Numbered from the stretch's first letter, positions 16,322-30,801 are shown. The stretch: 64,000 nucleotides of DNA from Novosphingobium sp. KA1 (GCF_017309955.1 NZ_CP021247.1:1885001-1949000); one strand, 5' to 3'. Notes: generated by a model from the letters alone, not told the origin. A program made the numbers and translations.

Positions 16322-16614
16322 GCAAGGAGGACAAACGCAAGAAGGCAAAACGGGAGAATGCCGCCATTTTGTCCGAGGCGGTGCCGCCGATCGCAGAGAT
16401 CGTTCCGGCAGCCGTAACGGTCTCTGCTGCCGATCGAGATGATGGCATAATCCGTAGGCGCGCTCGCAGAAGCAAAGGACGGGTCGAGCCTTTTACAACC
16501 AGGCTAACTCTGGAAACCAGCAACTACATTTACGGTGTGGCCAATGACCGGGACATCCCAATCGCGCAGGTCATCGAGGAAATGGCCGCAGCACATAGGG
16601 CTCAGTCAACATAA
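16318..16614 (+). CDS. Hypothetical small protein with a possible ribbon-helix-helix
   Basis: This 98-residue protein begins with a highly charged lysine-rich segment and ends with EPFTTRLTLETSNYIYGVANDRDIPIAQVIEEMAAA, which has the strand-helix-helix rhythm of an RHH DNA-binding domain. It overlaps the preceding gene by ATGA and is the last gene of the apparent 15145-16614 operon. It could be a second regulator of the partition or transfer genes, but no specific family is recognised. Confidence 0.58.
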   Translation: MSKEDKRKKAKRENAAILSEAVPPIAEIVPAAVTVSAADRDDGIIRRRARRSKGRVEPFTTRLTLETSNYIYGVANDRDIPIAQVIEEMAAAHRAQST

Positions 16615-17011
16615 CGTCGGGCAGCGATGCCAATCGCGTTCGCCCATACTTGATGGTGTTGACCCGCCGGTCACCATTGACTGGCTGACGAATGATGGCG
16701 TGGCTTCCCGGCATTGCAGGCCGCCGTAGGGAATGTTGCCGGTACAGTGGTGGCGGCATCGAGACTGACTCCCCACGGCAAACAAAAATGACTCGCCGTT
16801 GCACCCGAGAGTCGTCCATGCGCCGTTGATCATCGCGCCGACAAGATGCGGAAATGTCTGGTACGCGCCCATTGTTGTCGTCTGACGGCTCGTACCCATT
16901 GCGCAGAAGCGGTCATTCGTTCGGGGCGGACCGGCTTGTCTGACGAGAAAAAAGCTGCTGGTCGGCCACCGCCCCATTGCAGACATTCCTTGCCTCAGTG
17001 ATGATCCTGCA
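16615..17011. other. Gap without a supported gene
   Basis: About 400 bp between the partition operon and a small membrane-protein ORF. A minus-strand ORF crosses it (16606-17055, 149 codons) but has biased, low-complexity composition and no recognisable domain. I see no RNA gene, strong hairpin or repeat here. Confidence 0.5.
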
Positions 17012-17203
17012 ATGCTAACTCTCATCCTGCTGTCGCTCGCTCTCCTTGTATGCAACGCGATCTTTTGCGGCCAACATGTCGTTACAGGCTGGAAGCAGTC
17101 TCGCAGCGCTCAGGTCACATGGGGCCTCTTGGCGCTATCAGGCGCAGTGGTGGCCTTGGTAGCAATAGTATGGGTGCTGCTCGCAAGCCTCGCGCACTAC
17201 TAG
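17012..17203 (+). CDS. Small putative membrane protein
   Basis: This 63-residue ORF is almost wholly hydrophobic, with one segment at about 2-20 (LTLILLSLALLVCNAIFCG) and a second at about 38-60, joined by a short basic loop GWKQSRSAQ. The layout is two membrane helices. No strong ribosome binding site is visible and the family is not recognised. It stands alone between the partition operon and a leftward small membrane-protein gene. Confidence 0.4.
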   Translation: MLTLILLSLALLVCNAIFCGQHVVTGWKQSRSAQVTWGLLALSGAVVALVAIVWVLLASLAHY

Positions 17204-17334
17204 CCGCCTGACCGCTTACCACCCCTGATTGCCGTTCCGCATGGCTCATCGCGAAATTTAGCATTGTGAAGCCGTCAAACCGGTTTCAGGCGGCGCGAAC
17301 CAACGCCAGTTACTGGGATGGGTGGGAAGCGGAC

Positions 17335-17565
17335 CTATCGGCGCGATGGTGAATGGCGTGAGCACAGCCACATCACGAGCGCCCATCCAGACAGCAGCGG
17401 AACAAACGCCAAATCCGTATTGTATCTGTCCGCCAGAATGCAGAGCGGCACAACTGCTGCAATGATGGCAGATGGATAGAGCACGCCTTTCCAGTGCGCA
17501 GGAAGGTAACTCCACATGACGCGCTGAAACCAAATTTCACGCCCTTGATCGTTAAGTTCTGTCAT
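17335..17565 (-). CDS. Small putative membrane protein
   Basis: This 76-residue protein has a polar start (MTELNDQGREIWFQRVMWSY) and two hydrophobic segments, about 28-44 and 51-68. The longer open frame upstream has non-protein-like composition, so the ATG at 17565, preceded by AGGGC, is chosen. Its promoter region is close to the left end of the IS5-type element, whose insertion may have affected it. The function is unknown. Confidence 0.5.
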   Translation of the reverse strand: MTELNDQGREIWFQRVMWSYLPAHWKGVLYPSAIIAAVVPLCILADRYNTDLAFVPLLSGWALVMWLCSRHSPSRR

Positions 17566-17760
17566 GGCGCTGCCCTCATAGCGCTCAAATCGTGCGCCAA
17601 GCAAATGTCCGCAACGGGGCGTGTGCCGAACGGCAGAAAATCTCGTTTGTCGGTGATGCGCCACACCTGAAGGCGAAAGGCAGCTATCTGCCCTTCCTAG
17701 GTCGTGAGCCGCCATTCCGCTACCGGCCCGTTCTGGTCGCGGCCATCGGCCCGAACAGCC

Positions 17761-19065
17761 GGAAGCTGGACGCCTCGAAAAACCGCTGGCGCCTAGCGGC
17801 TTGAGGTGATTCACTGCCTTTGCACGACGGTGGAGGCGATGGTGGCGGGACAGCCGAGTTTCTTCGATCTTTCGGACCGATACGAGGCGTTGAGCGCGGC
17901 AGGCGATCCGCTTGAACGGCTTGCGGCTGTCGTCGACTTCGAGGTTTTCCGCGGTCCGTTGGTAGCAGCACTGCGGCGGAGTGTCCGCGGCAAGGGCGGC
18001 AGGCCGCCGTTCGATCCGGTCCTCATGTTCAAGATCCTGGTGCTGCAGGCGCTCTACTCGCTGTCTGACGAGGCCACCGAGTTCCAGATCAAGGATCGCT
18101 TGTCGTTCCAGCGCTTCCTAGGGCTCGGGCTCGACGGCACGGTGCCGGACGCAACGACGGTGTGGCTGTTCCGCGAGAGGTTGGTCAAGGCCAAGGCGAT
18201 CGACAGGCTGTTCGCTCGCTTCGATGCCGCGCTCACCGAGCGGGGCTATCTCGCCATGGGTGGGCAGATCATCGACGCCACGGTCGTGCCGGCACCCAAG
18301 CAGAGGAACGCCGAGGCCGAGAAGATGGCGATCAAGGAAGGCCGAGTGCCCGAAGACTGGAAGCCGGCCAAGGTCAGGCAGAAGGATCGCGATGCGCGCT
18401 GGAGCGTCAAGTACACCAAGGCCAAGGTGAAGGAGGGCGCCGATCCCAAGGCGGCGAAGCCAGTCGACCTCGCTATCCCGATGTTCGGTTACAAGAATCA
18501 CATCGGCATCGACCGAGCTCATGGCCTCATCCGCACCTGGGACGCGAGCGCCGCCAATGCCCACGACGGCGCGCGGCTGCCCGAGGTGGTCAGCAAGGAC
18601 AACACCGGCTCAGGCGTGTGGGCCGACACCGCCTACCGGTCCAAGAAGAACGAGGCCTTCCTCGCCAAGGGCATGTTCACCAGCCACATCCATCAGAAGA
18701 AGCCGCCACGCCGGCCGATGCCCGAGCGCATCGCCAGGGCCAATGCGAAGCGCTCCGCCGTGCGCTCAGCAGTCGAGCACGTGTTCGCCGGCCAGAAACA
18801 CCGCATGGGGCTTGTCGTGCGCACCATCGGCATCGCCCGCGCCCGCATCAAAATTGGAATGGCGAACCTTGCCTATAATTTCCAACGCCTCGCCTGGCTT
18901 GAGGGGCGAACTGCGCCCGCGTGACGCCGAAAACCGGCCTTCAGGCCGTCCAACACCCGAAAATCAGAAGATCAGGAGCAGGAAACAGAGGTCCACCGTC
19001 CCCTCCCGCGCGGTCACGTCAAAATCATGCCGAATTCAGACGGTTCTTCGAGGCGTCCAGCTTCT
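17761..19065 (+). mobile_element. IS5-family-like insertion sequence
   Basis: The ends are 25-base inverted repeats, 17761-17785 and 19041-19065, with mismatches only at the first base and at one internal position; the core is GAAGCTGGACGCCTCGAA. The total is about 1.3 kb with a single transposase gene, normal for IS5-type elements. No target duplication is obvious next to these ends, so the exact boundary may be off by a few bases or the flanks may have changed. Confidence 0.75.
17839..18924 (+). CDS. IS5-family-like transposase
   Basis: This 361-residue DDE transposase has the N-terminal helix-turn-helix domain of the family (GGRPPFDPVLMFKILVLQALYSLSDEATEFQIKDRLSFQRFLGL). The catalytic acids are in GGQIIDATVV, WADTAYRSKKNEAF and AVRSAVEHVFAGQK, with a C-terminal NLAYNFQRL. 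ATG 17839 is chosen because the family starts at about MVAGQPSFFDLSDRYEAL; an upstream ATG at 17806 is also in frame. The gene is full length and could be active. Confidence 0.88.
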   Translation: MVAGQPSFFDLSDRYEALSAAGDPLERLAAVVDFEVFRGPLVAALRRSVRGKGGRPPFDPVLMFKILVLQALYSLSDEATEFQIKDRLSFQRFLGLGLDGTVPDATTVWLFRERLVKAKAIDRLFARFDAALTERGYLAMGGQIIDATVVPAPKQRNAEAEKMAIKEGRVPEDWKPAKVRQKDRDARWSVKYTKAKVKEGADPKAAKPVDLAIPMFGYKNHIGIDRAHGLIRTWDASAANAHDGARLPEVVSKDNTGSGVWADTAYRSKKNEAFLAKGMFTSHIHQKKPPRRPMPERIARANAKRSAVRSAVEHVFAGQKHRMGLVVRTIGIARARIKIGMANLAYNFQRLAWLEGRTAPA

Positions 19066-19151
19066 GGTGAGCTCCCCAAAGACCAGAAACGTCCGGATTG
19101 TCATAGGCTTTGTTGTTATATCCGAAACTGATAACTCGCTGACGTAAGAGA

Positions 19152-19946
19152 ATGGAGATTTGCATTTTGGCAACTTACGAAGACGCGGTGCGGCTTGAGG
19201 AGATTGTGAATTCTACACTTGCTGGCGAACAAGTAGATGCGAACGATAAGCAAGAGTATTCTGAGCTGCTCCAGCGTTTGATCACCGAAAATGACGAGGA
19301 AGTCGCGACGCTCGCAGCAAACCTACATTTAGGTTCCTCACTAGAACGCCTGGCAGCAGATACGCGATCGAGGCGAGAAAACATGCTTACCTCGACAGAT
19401 TTCACTAAGGGGATGCGAAGGATAAAAGATATACTTATCGCGCGCAAGCGTGGTGATGATCGCCTAGTTCGACGCGCGGATCCGGTAGAAGCCAAGGCGC
19501 CGGATACAGGGGTTGGTACTGCGGCATCGGAATGGACCGGAGCGTCCACTCCGAGAGATCGGATGGCATCCGTAAAAGTCCTTCTTCCAGTCGCGCAGGT
19601 CGCGATTGAACAGTTGATAGCTTCCTTAGAGGCGCGCCAACATAATGGCGGGCCACCACTCGATGATTGCCAGAACGCGTTGGAGGCTTTGCGCGACCTT
19701 CATACGGCGCTCGGCAACCTCTTGATCGCCGCCGACGAGGGGCGACTGAACCAGGAGTATCATGGAGGATTATGTGTTGAAGCAGTTCGCTATGCAAAGC
19801 GAGCTGCGCGAGCCCTAGGATCCGATCCGCTGCCATTTGCGACCGCGGCAACTGTTCTGGCAATCATGTGCGCATGCGGCTTTCCAACGGTGGGAGCATT
19901 TCTAGCAGATGTGGCATTTAGCGTGCGGCGACCGACTGCGAGATGA
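19152..19946 (+). CDS. Hypothetical protein with C-terminal hydrophobic segment
   Basis: This 264-residue protein is not recognised. It is mostly helical, with an acidic N-terminal region (VRLEEIVNSTLAGEQVDANDKQEYSELL), a middle linker rich in Thr, Ser and Ala (about 115-135), a second helical region containing RQHNGGPPLDD (about 165-175), and a hydrophobic stretch TAATVLAIMCACGFPTVGAFL (about 232-252) that may insert in the membrane. It lies just right of the IS and left of a decayed antitoxin. Base composition is somewhat lower in GC than the flanking chromosome, which suits island cargo. A defence role is possible but unsupported. Confidence 0.55.
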   Translation: MEICILATYEDAVRLEEIVNSTLAGEQVDANDKQEYSELLQRLITENDEEVATLAANLHLGSSLERLAADTRSRRENMLTSTDFTKGMRRIKDILIARKRGDDRLVRRADPVEAKAPDTGVGTAASEWTGASTPRDRMASVKVLLPVAQVAIEQLIASLEARQHNGGPPLDDCQNALEALRDLHTALGNLLIAADEGRLNQEYHGGLCVEAVRYAKRAARALGSDPLPFATAATVLAIMCACGFPTVGAFLADVAFSVRRPTAR

Positions 19947-19972
19947 CTGCATGATAGGTTGTGCAGCCGTAT

Positions 19973-20267
19973 CTAAGCTGTCGGCGGTGGCTGAAAGCTG
20001 ATACGCAATCCAAGGGCATCGCCAATTTTGCCGATCGTCGCGAAGCTCGGATTCCCTTCACCGCACAGGGGCTTTGTAAATGCCTTCACGGCTAAGACCA
20101 GTATCGCGTGAGAGCTTGCTGATATTGCGAGCGCGCAGCACGTCGCCCAGAGCGGCGGCGATTACGGCGGTATCACCATCCTCAGCAGCGGCGTCCAGAT
20201 ATGCCGCAATGTCCGCTTCGCTCTTGAGGAAGTCGGCGGGATCGTAACGGCTAAAAGTCACGTCCAT
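19973..20267 (-). pseudogene. HigA-like addiction-module antitoxin, frameshifted
   Basis: From ATG 20267 the product reads MDVTFSRYDPADFLKSEADIAAYL...ALGDVLRARNISKLSRDTGLSREGIYK, which is the addiction-module antidote family (HTH type, about 95-100 residues). At the G4 run 20068-20071 the frame shifts and stops early. Removing one base restores KALCGEGNPSFATIGKIGDALGLRISF and a natural stop at 19973. No HigB/RelE-type toxin gene is found upstream, where it would normally be. The module is therefore an orphaned, probably inactive antitoxin, unless the frameshift is a sequencing error. Confidence 0.75.
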
Positions 20268-20410
20268 GATTTCATTCCTTCCATGCGCTCGCGATTGAAT
20301 TTGCCGCCACTCGGCCAAACAGGAATACGGTCAGATTGCGACAGAGAGCTCGGCGCTGCCTCATTCGGCGCAGGTCGTTCGGCAGAGTGTAGAGGTTCGG
20401 TCCGCAGGCA

Positions 20411-23035
20411 TCACGCGGCCTGCTCCTGACGGCTTCGAATGTCGGCGATCCACTTTGACAGCATCTCCATCTCCGTTTGGATGACCGATGGCGCGGGCAG
20501 CGGTGGATTGATTTCACCAGGCTGGCTGTGGAGCAGAGCTGAGCAACGCCCAAATGCTTCTCGCATAGTGATACAATCGCTGTCGGTCAGAACGGTTAGC
20601 CTGATGAGGCCTGTCGTGTCCACTTTCCGGGACAGGCGGCGAAGTACCGGGCCGACAACCTCCTCGACGGCGCGCTCCCAGATGGTGCGAAGCTGGTCTT
20701 GGAACGATGTTACCTCGCGCAGCCACTTCGCCTGATCGCCGCGTTCGTGGTGGATCTTCACATTGGCGAGATGGGACCTCATTCCTTCGATCACCTTGTC
20801 GAGCGGCATGACGCTGGCTGGCGGTTCTTGATGGCAATAGCCAGCATTCTCTCTGCCACGGCTGATCAACCTGTAGGTGATCGGCGTCGCATCTCGGTCC
20901 TTTGTCGCGCGGCAGGCTTCATCGAGCAGCAGCAGGAACGCCATGTCGTGGGTAAACACGATCACCTGCCGGGTCTGCCCGGCTTCGGCCAATCGCAGTG
21001 CGACCTTGTCGCGATGTTGATGATCGAGAGATGAAACCGGGTCGTCGAACACGATGGCGGATTGTGCATCGATAGTCGATAGTTCGGCCAGGAAGGCGGC
21101 GAGCGCGACACAGCGATGCTCGCCTTCGCTCAGAACCTTGCCGACCGCTTCATTCGGCTTGTTGATGAGGCGAACCTGGAAGAAAGGCACGCCCGCGCTC
21201 GTCTTGGCTTGCTGAAGCTCGATGGCGAGTCCCGCGACGCCGAGTTTGTCCACCTCGTTGGCAAATCTTCCGCGCAGGCGATTGGTGACCAGCGCCTGCG
21301 CGATCCGTGCGCTCTGCGTCGTGATCTTGTTCGTGGAAGTATCCTTGCCCGCCTTCTCAAGTGCCTCGATAGCTTTGTGACGGTCAATTTGCGCAAGCAC
21401 ATCGGCCTTTACCAGACCGAGCCACTTTCGGTCAGCGAGGCCGTCACGTTCGGCCATGAGAGCGGCACGTTGTGGGGAGTTTGCTTCCGACTGTAGCGCT
21501 TCCGCGCGCGTTGCAAGGTCGGTGAGGATTGAGCGCAAAGCACCGGATGACACGGCGGGGGCAGACGGGAGCTCGCTGAGAGATTCCAGGGTGTGGGTCC
21601 GCAGGATGGCGCGCAGGCGCCAGCCTAGAGAAAGGATTTCACGGCGAATAGTTTTCGCAAGATCGTCCTGACCAACATCGTCCTTAATCAGCGCTATGAC
21701 TGCCGGCAGCTTATTCATGGAGACGGCTTGTGAGGAAATTTCTTCTAGCGCCTTTGCATAGTCAGCTTCAGCTTCCTGTTCCCGGCGCTTGCTCTCGTCC
21801 TGCACGAAGGCTTCGAAGCTGCTCAGTCGCCGTGAGGCTTCTTCGCTGAGTGGCTGCTGGCAAAGTACGCAGTTGGCTTCGCTGCCGGTTACTGGAAATG
21901 GCTCGTCGGGATAGGCTGCGGCGCGGGAATATCCGCGCGCGGCCTCCCACAATGCCTTCCAGACATCCGTACCGATTTCGGGCAGAGGCTCGTTGGAAAA
22001 AAGATTTGCCGACGCCGCAATCGCAGCAGCGCGTGCCGCCGAGAGGCGCGAATGAGCTGCATGGAGCGTGACTCGATTTTCCTTTGCGGTGACGACAACC
22101 AGCTTCTCAAGCCGGTCGATAACCGCCATGATACGGGTTTCCAGGCCCTTGAGTTGGCGGACTGACCGCGCCGGATCGCTAGCGAGATCGGTGGTAAGGG
22201 TTTGAAGCCGACCTTCTTCGTCTGCCGATAAGCCCGCTAAATTCTCAACGGTTTCTGGTTTGGTCTTACCGGACAGAGCTGCGATGAGCTTCCCTACTTG
22301 GGTGTAGGGCTTGCAATCGGATTCCGATAGAACCGCCGGCGTCTGCTCCTTCAGGACCTTGATCTCGGCGTTCAGCTTAGCTTTCACATCTTGGCACGCC
22401 TGTGCCAGGCCGGCGAGGATACGGAGCGGCAGCGGCGTGTATGCGAGGTCATTGGTATTCTCAACATGGACGTTGGCGGTCCGTGAATCGAAGACGCTCA
22501 CGGCGGAGAGCATAGCGTCAGGTGCATTTCCTTGCGTCCAGGATGCATTTCTCTTCTGGCCGCCGATGTAGAATTCAATATTTGCAGACGGGGTGCCGGA
22601 CGTAGCAGCGTAGATGTTCGGCAGGATCGCATCGCCTTTTGGCGAACGAGCACGGCAAAGTTGCTTGAGAACACGAGCATAGCCGGATTTTCCGGCACCG
22701 TTGTCGCCGTAAATGACGGTGAGACCAGCTTTGCCGAATGAAAGACGCTCGCCGGGTGCGAGGGCATTGATATTTGACAAGCCATGGAGAGCGCCGAGAC
22801 TAACGACAGCATGGCTGGCGGCCGGATCCCGAAGGTGACTTGCGTCGAGCGGAACACCCTGCTCGGACGCTTTGCAGATTGCGAAAAGGGTAGTCAGGTC
22901 GACCGCTTCTAGCTTGGATTGGCTGCAGAGGCGCCGCAGGGCATCGCGCTGCCAAGCCGGAAGGTCCACCGACCACTTAAGGATGTCGGCGAAAGCCGCC
23001 GCTTCGTTTGAGAGATCGTCGGCTTGTGCGTCCAT
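20411..23035 (-). CDS. RloC-like zinc-hook AAA/ABC-type ATPase (candidate anticodon nuclease)
   Basis: This 874-residue protein has a Rad50/ABC-type ATPase split around a central coiled coil. Walker A is GDNGAGKS (110-117), the coiled-coil apex carries a zinc-hook-like CVLC (389-392), the signature is LSEGE (635-639), Walker B is IVFDDP (661-666), the D-loop SSLD (668-671) and the switch H696. The roughly 130-residue C-terminal domain holds R783-x3-E787 and H836, compatible with the Arg-Glu-His triad of PrrC/RloC anticodon nucleases. RloC and PrrC are known to be linked to type I restriction loci, and the hsd operon lies about 1 kb away. Nuclease activity is inferred. A RecF/Rad50-like repair protein is the alternative. 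Confidence 0.68.
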   Translation of the reverse strand: MDAQADDLSNEAAAFADILKWSVDLPAWQRDALRRLCSQSKLEAVDLTTLFAICKASEQGVPLDASHLRDPAASHAVVSLGALHGLSNINALAPGERLSFGKAGLTVIYGDNGAGKSGYARVLKQLCRARSPKGDAILPNIYAATSGTPSANIEFYIGGQKRNASWTQGNAPDAMLSAVSVFDSRTANVHVENTNDLAYTPLPLRILAGLAQACQDVKAKLNAEIKVLKEQTPAVLSESDCKPYTQVGKLIAALSGKTKPETVENLAGLSADEEGRLQTLTTDLASDPARSVRQLKGLETRIMAVIDRLEKLVVVTAKENRVTLHAAHSRLSAARAAAIAASANLFSNEPLPEIGTDVWKALWEAARGYSRAAAYPDEPFPVTGSEANCVLCQQPLSEEASRRLSSFEAFVQDESKRREQEAEADYAKALEEISSQAVSMNKLPAVIALIKDDVGQDDLAKTIRREILSLGWRLRAILRTHTLESLSELPSAPAVSSGALRSILTDLATRAEALQSEANSPQRAALMAERDGLADRKWLGLVKADVLAQIDRHKAIEALEKAGKDTSTNKITTQSARIAQALVTNRLRGRFANEVDKLGVAGLAIELQQAKTSAGVPFFQVRLINKPNEAVGKVLSEGEHRCVALAAFLAELSTIDAQSAIVFDDPVSSLDHQHRDKVALRLAEAGQTRQVIVFTHDMAFLLLLDEACRATKDRDATPITYRLISRGRENAGYCHQEPPASVMPLDKVIEGMRSHLANVKIHHERGDQAKWLREVTSFQDQLRTIWERAVEEVVGPVLRRLSRKVDTTGLIRLTVLTDSDCITMREAFGRCSALLHSQPGEINPPLPAPSVIQTEMEMLSKWIADIRSRQEQAA

Positions 23036-23230
23036 ATTCCGTCCCTGATCTTTACCTGCAGCGACAGGTCATGCCAGCCAACGATTTCATAAAACTACCG
23101 TTTCTGACGCCCCGGTTGCCTTGCCTGTCCAACAACGTAAATCTGCGGGCGGGAATTTGTCAAAACTGTTCTGGAAACCAGCTTCGCAAAACGATATGCC
23201 GTCGTCGGGTTTAGAGAAGATCGGATACCT

Positions 23231-23827
23231 ATGCGGGTCGGCTATGCGAGGGTCAGCACCAGCGACCAGAACCCCGAGCTTCAGCTCGAGGCGTTGCGCC
23301 ACGCGGGCTGCGAGCGGGTTTTCACCGAGAAGGCGTCGGGCGCACGCGATGACCGCCCGGAATTGGCGCGCATCCTCGACGACGTGCTGCGCGCCGGCGA
23401 CACGCTGGTTGTCTGGAAGCTCGACCGTCTCGCCCGTTCCCTCAAGAAGCTGATAGCCACGGCCGAGGAACTGGAGCGCGAGCAGATCGGGCTGGTGTCG
23501 CTGACAGAGAGTATCGACACGACCACACCGGGCGGCATGCTAACCTTCCATGTGTTCGGCGCAATCGCGCAGTTCGAACGCTCCTTGATCCGTGAACGGA
23601 CCACCGCCGGGCTGGTGGAGGCGCGTCGGCAGGGCCGAAAGGGTGGCCGTCCATCGGCGATGCGCCCGAGCGATGTCGCCGCGGCGCGCGCCATGATGAA
23701 GGAGGGCACCCTCCCGGTGCGCGACATCGCCAAGCGCATGGGGGTGTCCGTTGCAACCTTATACCGCTACGCCGGGAAACGCGGCAGCGGTGCGTCGGCG
23801 AAGGAGTCCGTTCCGGCGAATGGATGA
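23231..23827 (+). CDS. Serine recombinase (resolvase/invertase type)
   Basis: This 198-residue small serine recombinase begins MRVGYARVSTSDQNPELQ, with the catalytic serine in the ARVST motif. KLDRLARSLKKL and FERSLIRERTTAGLVEARRQGRKGGRP follow, and a C-terminal helix-turn-helix (VRDIAKRMGVSVATLYRYAG) binds DNA. It resembles Tn3-type resolvases and phage or transposon invertases. It lies between the RloC-like gene, which runs the other way, and hsdM. No partner transposase is present, so it is probably a transposon remnant. The 195 bp before it may hold its recombination site, but I could not define repeats there. Confidence 0.88.
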   Translation: MRVGYARVSTSDQNPELQLEALRHAGCERVFTEKASGARDDRPELARILDDVLRAGDTLVVWKLDRLARSLKKLIATAEELEREQIGLVSLTESIDTTTPGGMLTFHVFGAIAQFERSLIRERTTAGLVEARRQGRKGGRPSAMRPSDVAAARAMMKEGTLPVRDIAKRMGVSVATLYRYAGKRGSGASAKESVPANG

Positions 23828-24029
23828 CCGGACGAAGCGGCTGCCCGGAGGGGCGCGGTCGATCTTCGCCGACGATTGTCGTGATTGCCTCCACGCTATC
23901 CCGGACGCATCGAGATTGTCGCCCGTGTGGCTGCCGATCTCCGCACATTTCTCCGCGGGGCCACCCGATAGGGTTGCCGTTAAGCGCTATCCTCCGCTAC
24001 CCCTCCCCGCGCAACGGGAATAGGCTTCG

Positions 24030-25617
<1,588 letters not shown>

Positions 25618-25628
<11 letters not shown>

Positions 25629-26028
25629 CCTCTCTATCGAGCCTTTCGAAAAGGCCATCGTTTCGCTGGAAGTGGCGCTGGACCGGCATGCGCAGGACCG
25701 CGATGACGATCTGATCCGCGATGCCTGCATCCAGCGTTTCGAGTTCACCTATGAACTGGCCCACAAGATGCTCAAGCGCTTCCTCGAGGCGACGTCGGCC
25801 AATCCGGACGAGTTCGACAACATGACCTTTCAGGACCTTATTCGTTCGGGCAACGAACGCGGGCTGCTGCGCAGCGACTGGTCGGTGTGGAAGGACTATC
25901 GGCGCGCGCGTGGCACCACCAGTCACACCTATGACGAGGAAAAGGCCCGTGAGGTTTTTGCCATCGTGCCCGATTTCCTGTCCGAAGCTCGTTTTCTGCG
26001 AGATCGCCTGCGTGAAGGGCTGGCATGA
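25618..26028 (+). CDS. hepT: HEPN-domain protein, HepT-like RNase toxin
   Basis: This 136-residue all-helical protein is of the HI0074/HepT type. It contains the complete toxin motif R-x4-H-x-Y as R98-GTTS-H103-T-Y105. In characterised HepT/MntA systems the Arg and His form the RNase site of the HEPN dimer, and MntA attaches AMP units to the Tyr to silence it. The gene overlaps hsdM by 11 bp and ends in an ATGA overlap with the next gene, which begins with an MNT nucleotidyltransferase domain. So a toxin gene sits inside a type I restriction operon. An older name for the family is nucleotidyltransferase substrate-binding protein. Confidence 0.87.
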
Positions 26029-27637
26029 AGCAGCCGATTGATCTGCGTCCCGATCATGCGAAAATCGTGCATGAGATCATAGCACGGCATTTGCCCGCCG
26101 GGGTTTCCGTGCGGGTGTTCGGCAGCCGCGCGAAATGGACGGCCAAGCCGCATTCCGATCTTGATCTGGCTCTGAAGGGCAAGGAGCCCTTGCCCCGTTC
26201 GGTGCTGGGCGATCTGGCAGAGGCATTCTCTGAAAGTGACCTGCCCTTTCGCGTCGATGTGGTCGATTGGTATACGGTTACGCCAACATTCCAAGCGGTG
26301 ATTGACCGAGATGCGCAGGCGCTCCGTTGGCCTATCGTTACACTTGGCGAAGTTGCCTCTGAGATTACTGTCGGTCACGTAGGCTCGATGGCGAACGAAT
26401 ATGTTCCTGAAGGAATTCCATTCCTGCGGTCGTTGAACATCGCGCCCTATCGCATTTTGTCCCAAGACCTGAAATTCATTTCGCCTGACTTCCATAAGCG
26501 CCTGAAAAAGTCGGCTCTTAAACCCGGCGACGTCGTTATCGTTCGGACTGGCAAACCAGGCGTTTGCAGCGTTATCCCGAATTGGCTGAGCGATGCGAAC
26601 TGCTCCGATCTTGTGATCGTGCGTTGCGGAAGCGAACTCCGGCCCAGATATCTGGCATACTGGGCAAATTCTCTTGCCGCGCATCATATTGGAAGCAATC
26701 TGGTCGGCGCTGTTCAACAGCATTTTAATGTCGGAGCCGCTCGACAGATGCCGATTTCTCTTCCGTTGGTTGAAGAACAGGATCGCATCCTCTCTGTCCT
26801 AGGAACCATGGACGACAAGATCGAACTCAACCGGCGGATGAACGAGACGCTGGAGGGGATGGCGCAGGCGATCTTCCGGGACTGGTTTGTCGATTTCGGC
26901 CCCGTGCGGCGCAAGGCGGCGGGGGAAACGGACGCAGTGGCCATCATGGGCGGTCTGACCCCGGACCCCGCCCGCGCTGCTAATCTTGCTGCTCTCTTCC
27001 CGGATGCCTTTGGCGATGATGCCTTGCCGGTGGGGTGGACGGAGACTGCCATTGGCGATCTTGTGAAGCCACTGGGGGGATCGACGCCCCGCACAGGCGA
27101 TGAAGCGCTTTGGTCCCCGCCTCGTCACTATTGGGCGACTCCCAAAGACTTGTCGAATATGACCGACCCTGCGCTGTTCCAAACTGCCCGCCAGATCAGC
27201 GATGCAGGGTTGGGTAAGATTACGTCAGGCTTGTTGCCGCCCGGATCAGTGTTGCTGTCGTCGCGTGCACCGATTGGTTATCTCGCAATCGCTCAGGTGC
27301 CGGTGGCCATCAATCAGGGCTTCATTGGTCTTGTGCCCACTGCTGAAGTAGGCAGCAGCTACCTCTATTGTTGGTGCAAGGCCAACATGGACAAGATTGT
27401 CGCCAATGCCAACGGTTCGACCTTCCAAGAAATCAGCAAAAAGAACTTTCGCCCGATCACGTCAGCTTTCCCAGCAGATCGACGCTTGATTGCAGAGTTT
27501 GGCTTGGTTGCCGATCCGCTGTTCGCTCGTCTGATCGCAGCGGCCATTGAAAGCCGCACTCTTACCGAAACCCGCGACTATCTCCTTCCCCGCCTAATGT
27601 CCGGCACCGTGCGCGTGGCGTGTGAAAGCGAGGCTGC

Positions 27638-27641
<4 letters not shown>
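26025..27641 (+). CDS. hsdS: MNT nucleotidyltransferase domain fused to type I specificity subunit (HsdS)
   Basis: This 538-residue fusion has two parts. Residues 1 to about 98 are a minimal nucleotidyltransferase with the active-site signature [19 protein letters not shown] (G33-S34, D45, D47) and a third acid in VDVVDW (D78 or D81), as in the antitoxin MntA. From about residue 102 it is HsdS: target-recognition domain 1 ([16 protein letters not shown] to about 250), a central helix ([26 protein letters not shown], about 267-300), target-recognition domain 2 ([20 protein letters not shown] onward) and a closing helix. The single frame, with no stop or shift, shows a true fusion. It presumably recognises DNA, docks HsdM and neutralises the adjacent HepT-like toxin. 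Confidence 0.85.
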
Positions 27642-30775
<3,134 letters not shown>

Positions 30776-30801
30776 GTGGCAGGCATAGGGCTTTCGATCA
30801 T

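Noticed and set aside
16606..17055. A 149-codon minus-strand ORF
   Set aside because: Biased composition, no recognisable segment, and it overlaps the end of the partition operon.
23036..23230. Resolvase res site
   Set aside because: I looked for spaced inverted 12-mers before the recombinase gene and found only weak AAAACT/TTTCTG similarities, not enough to call a site.
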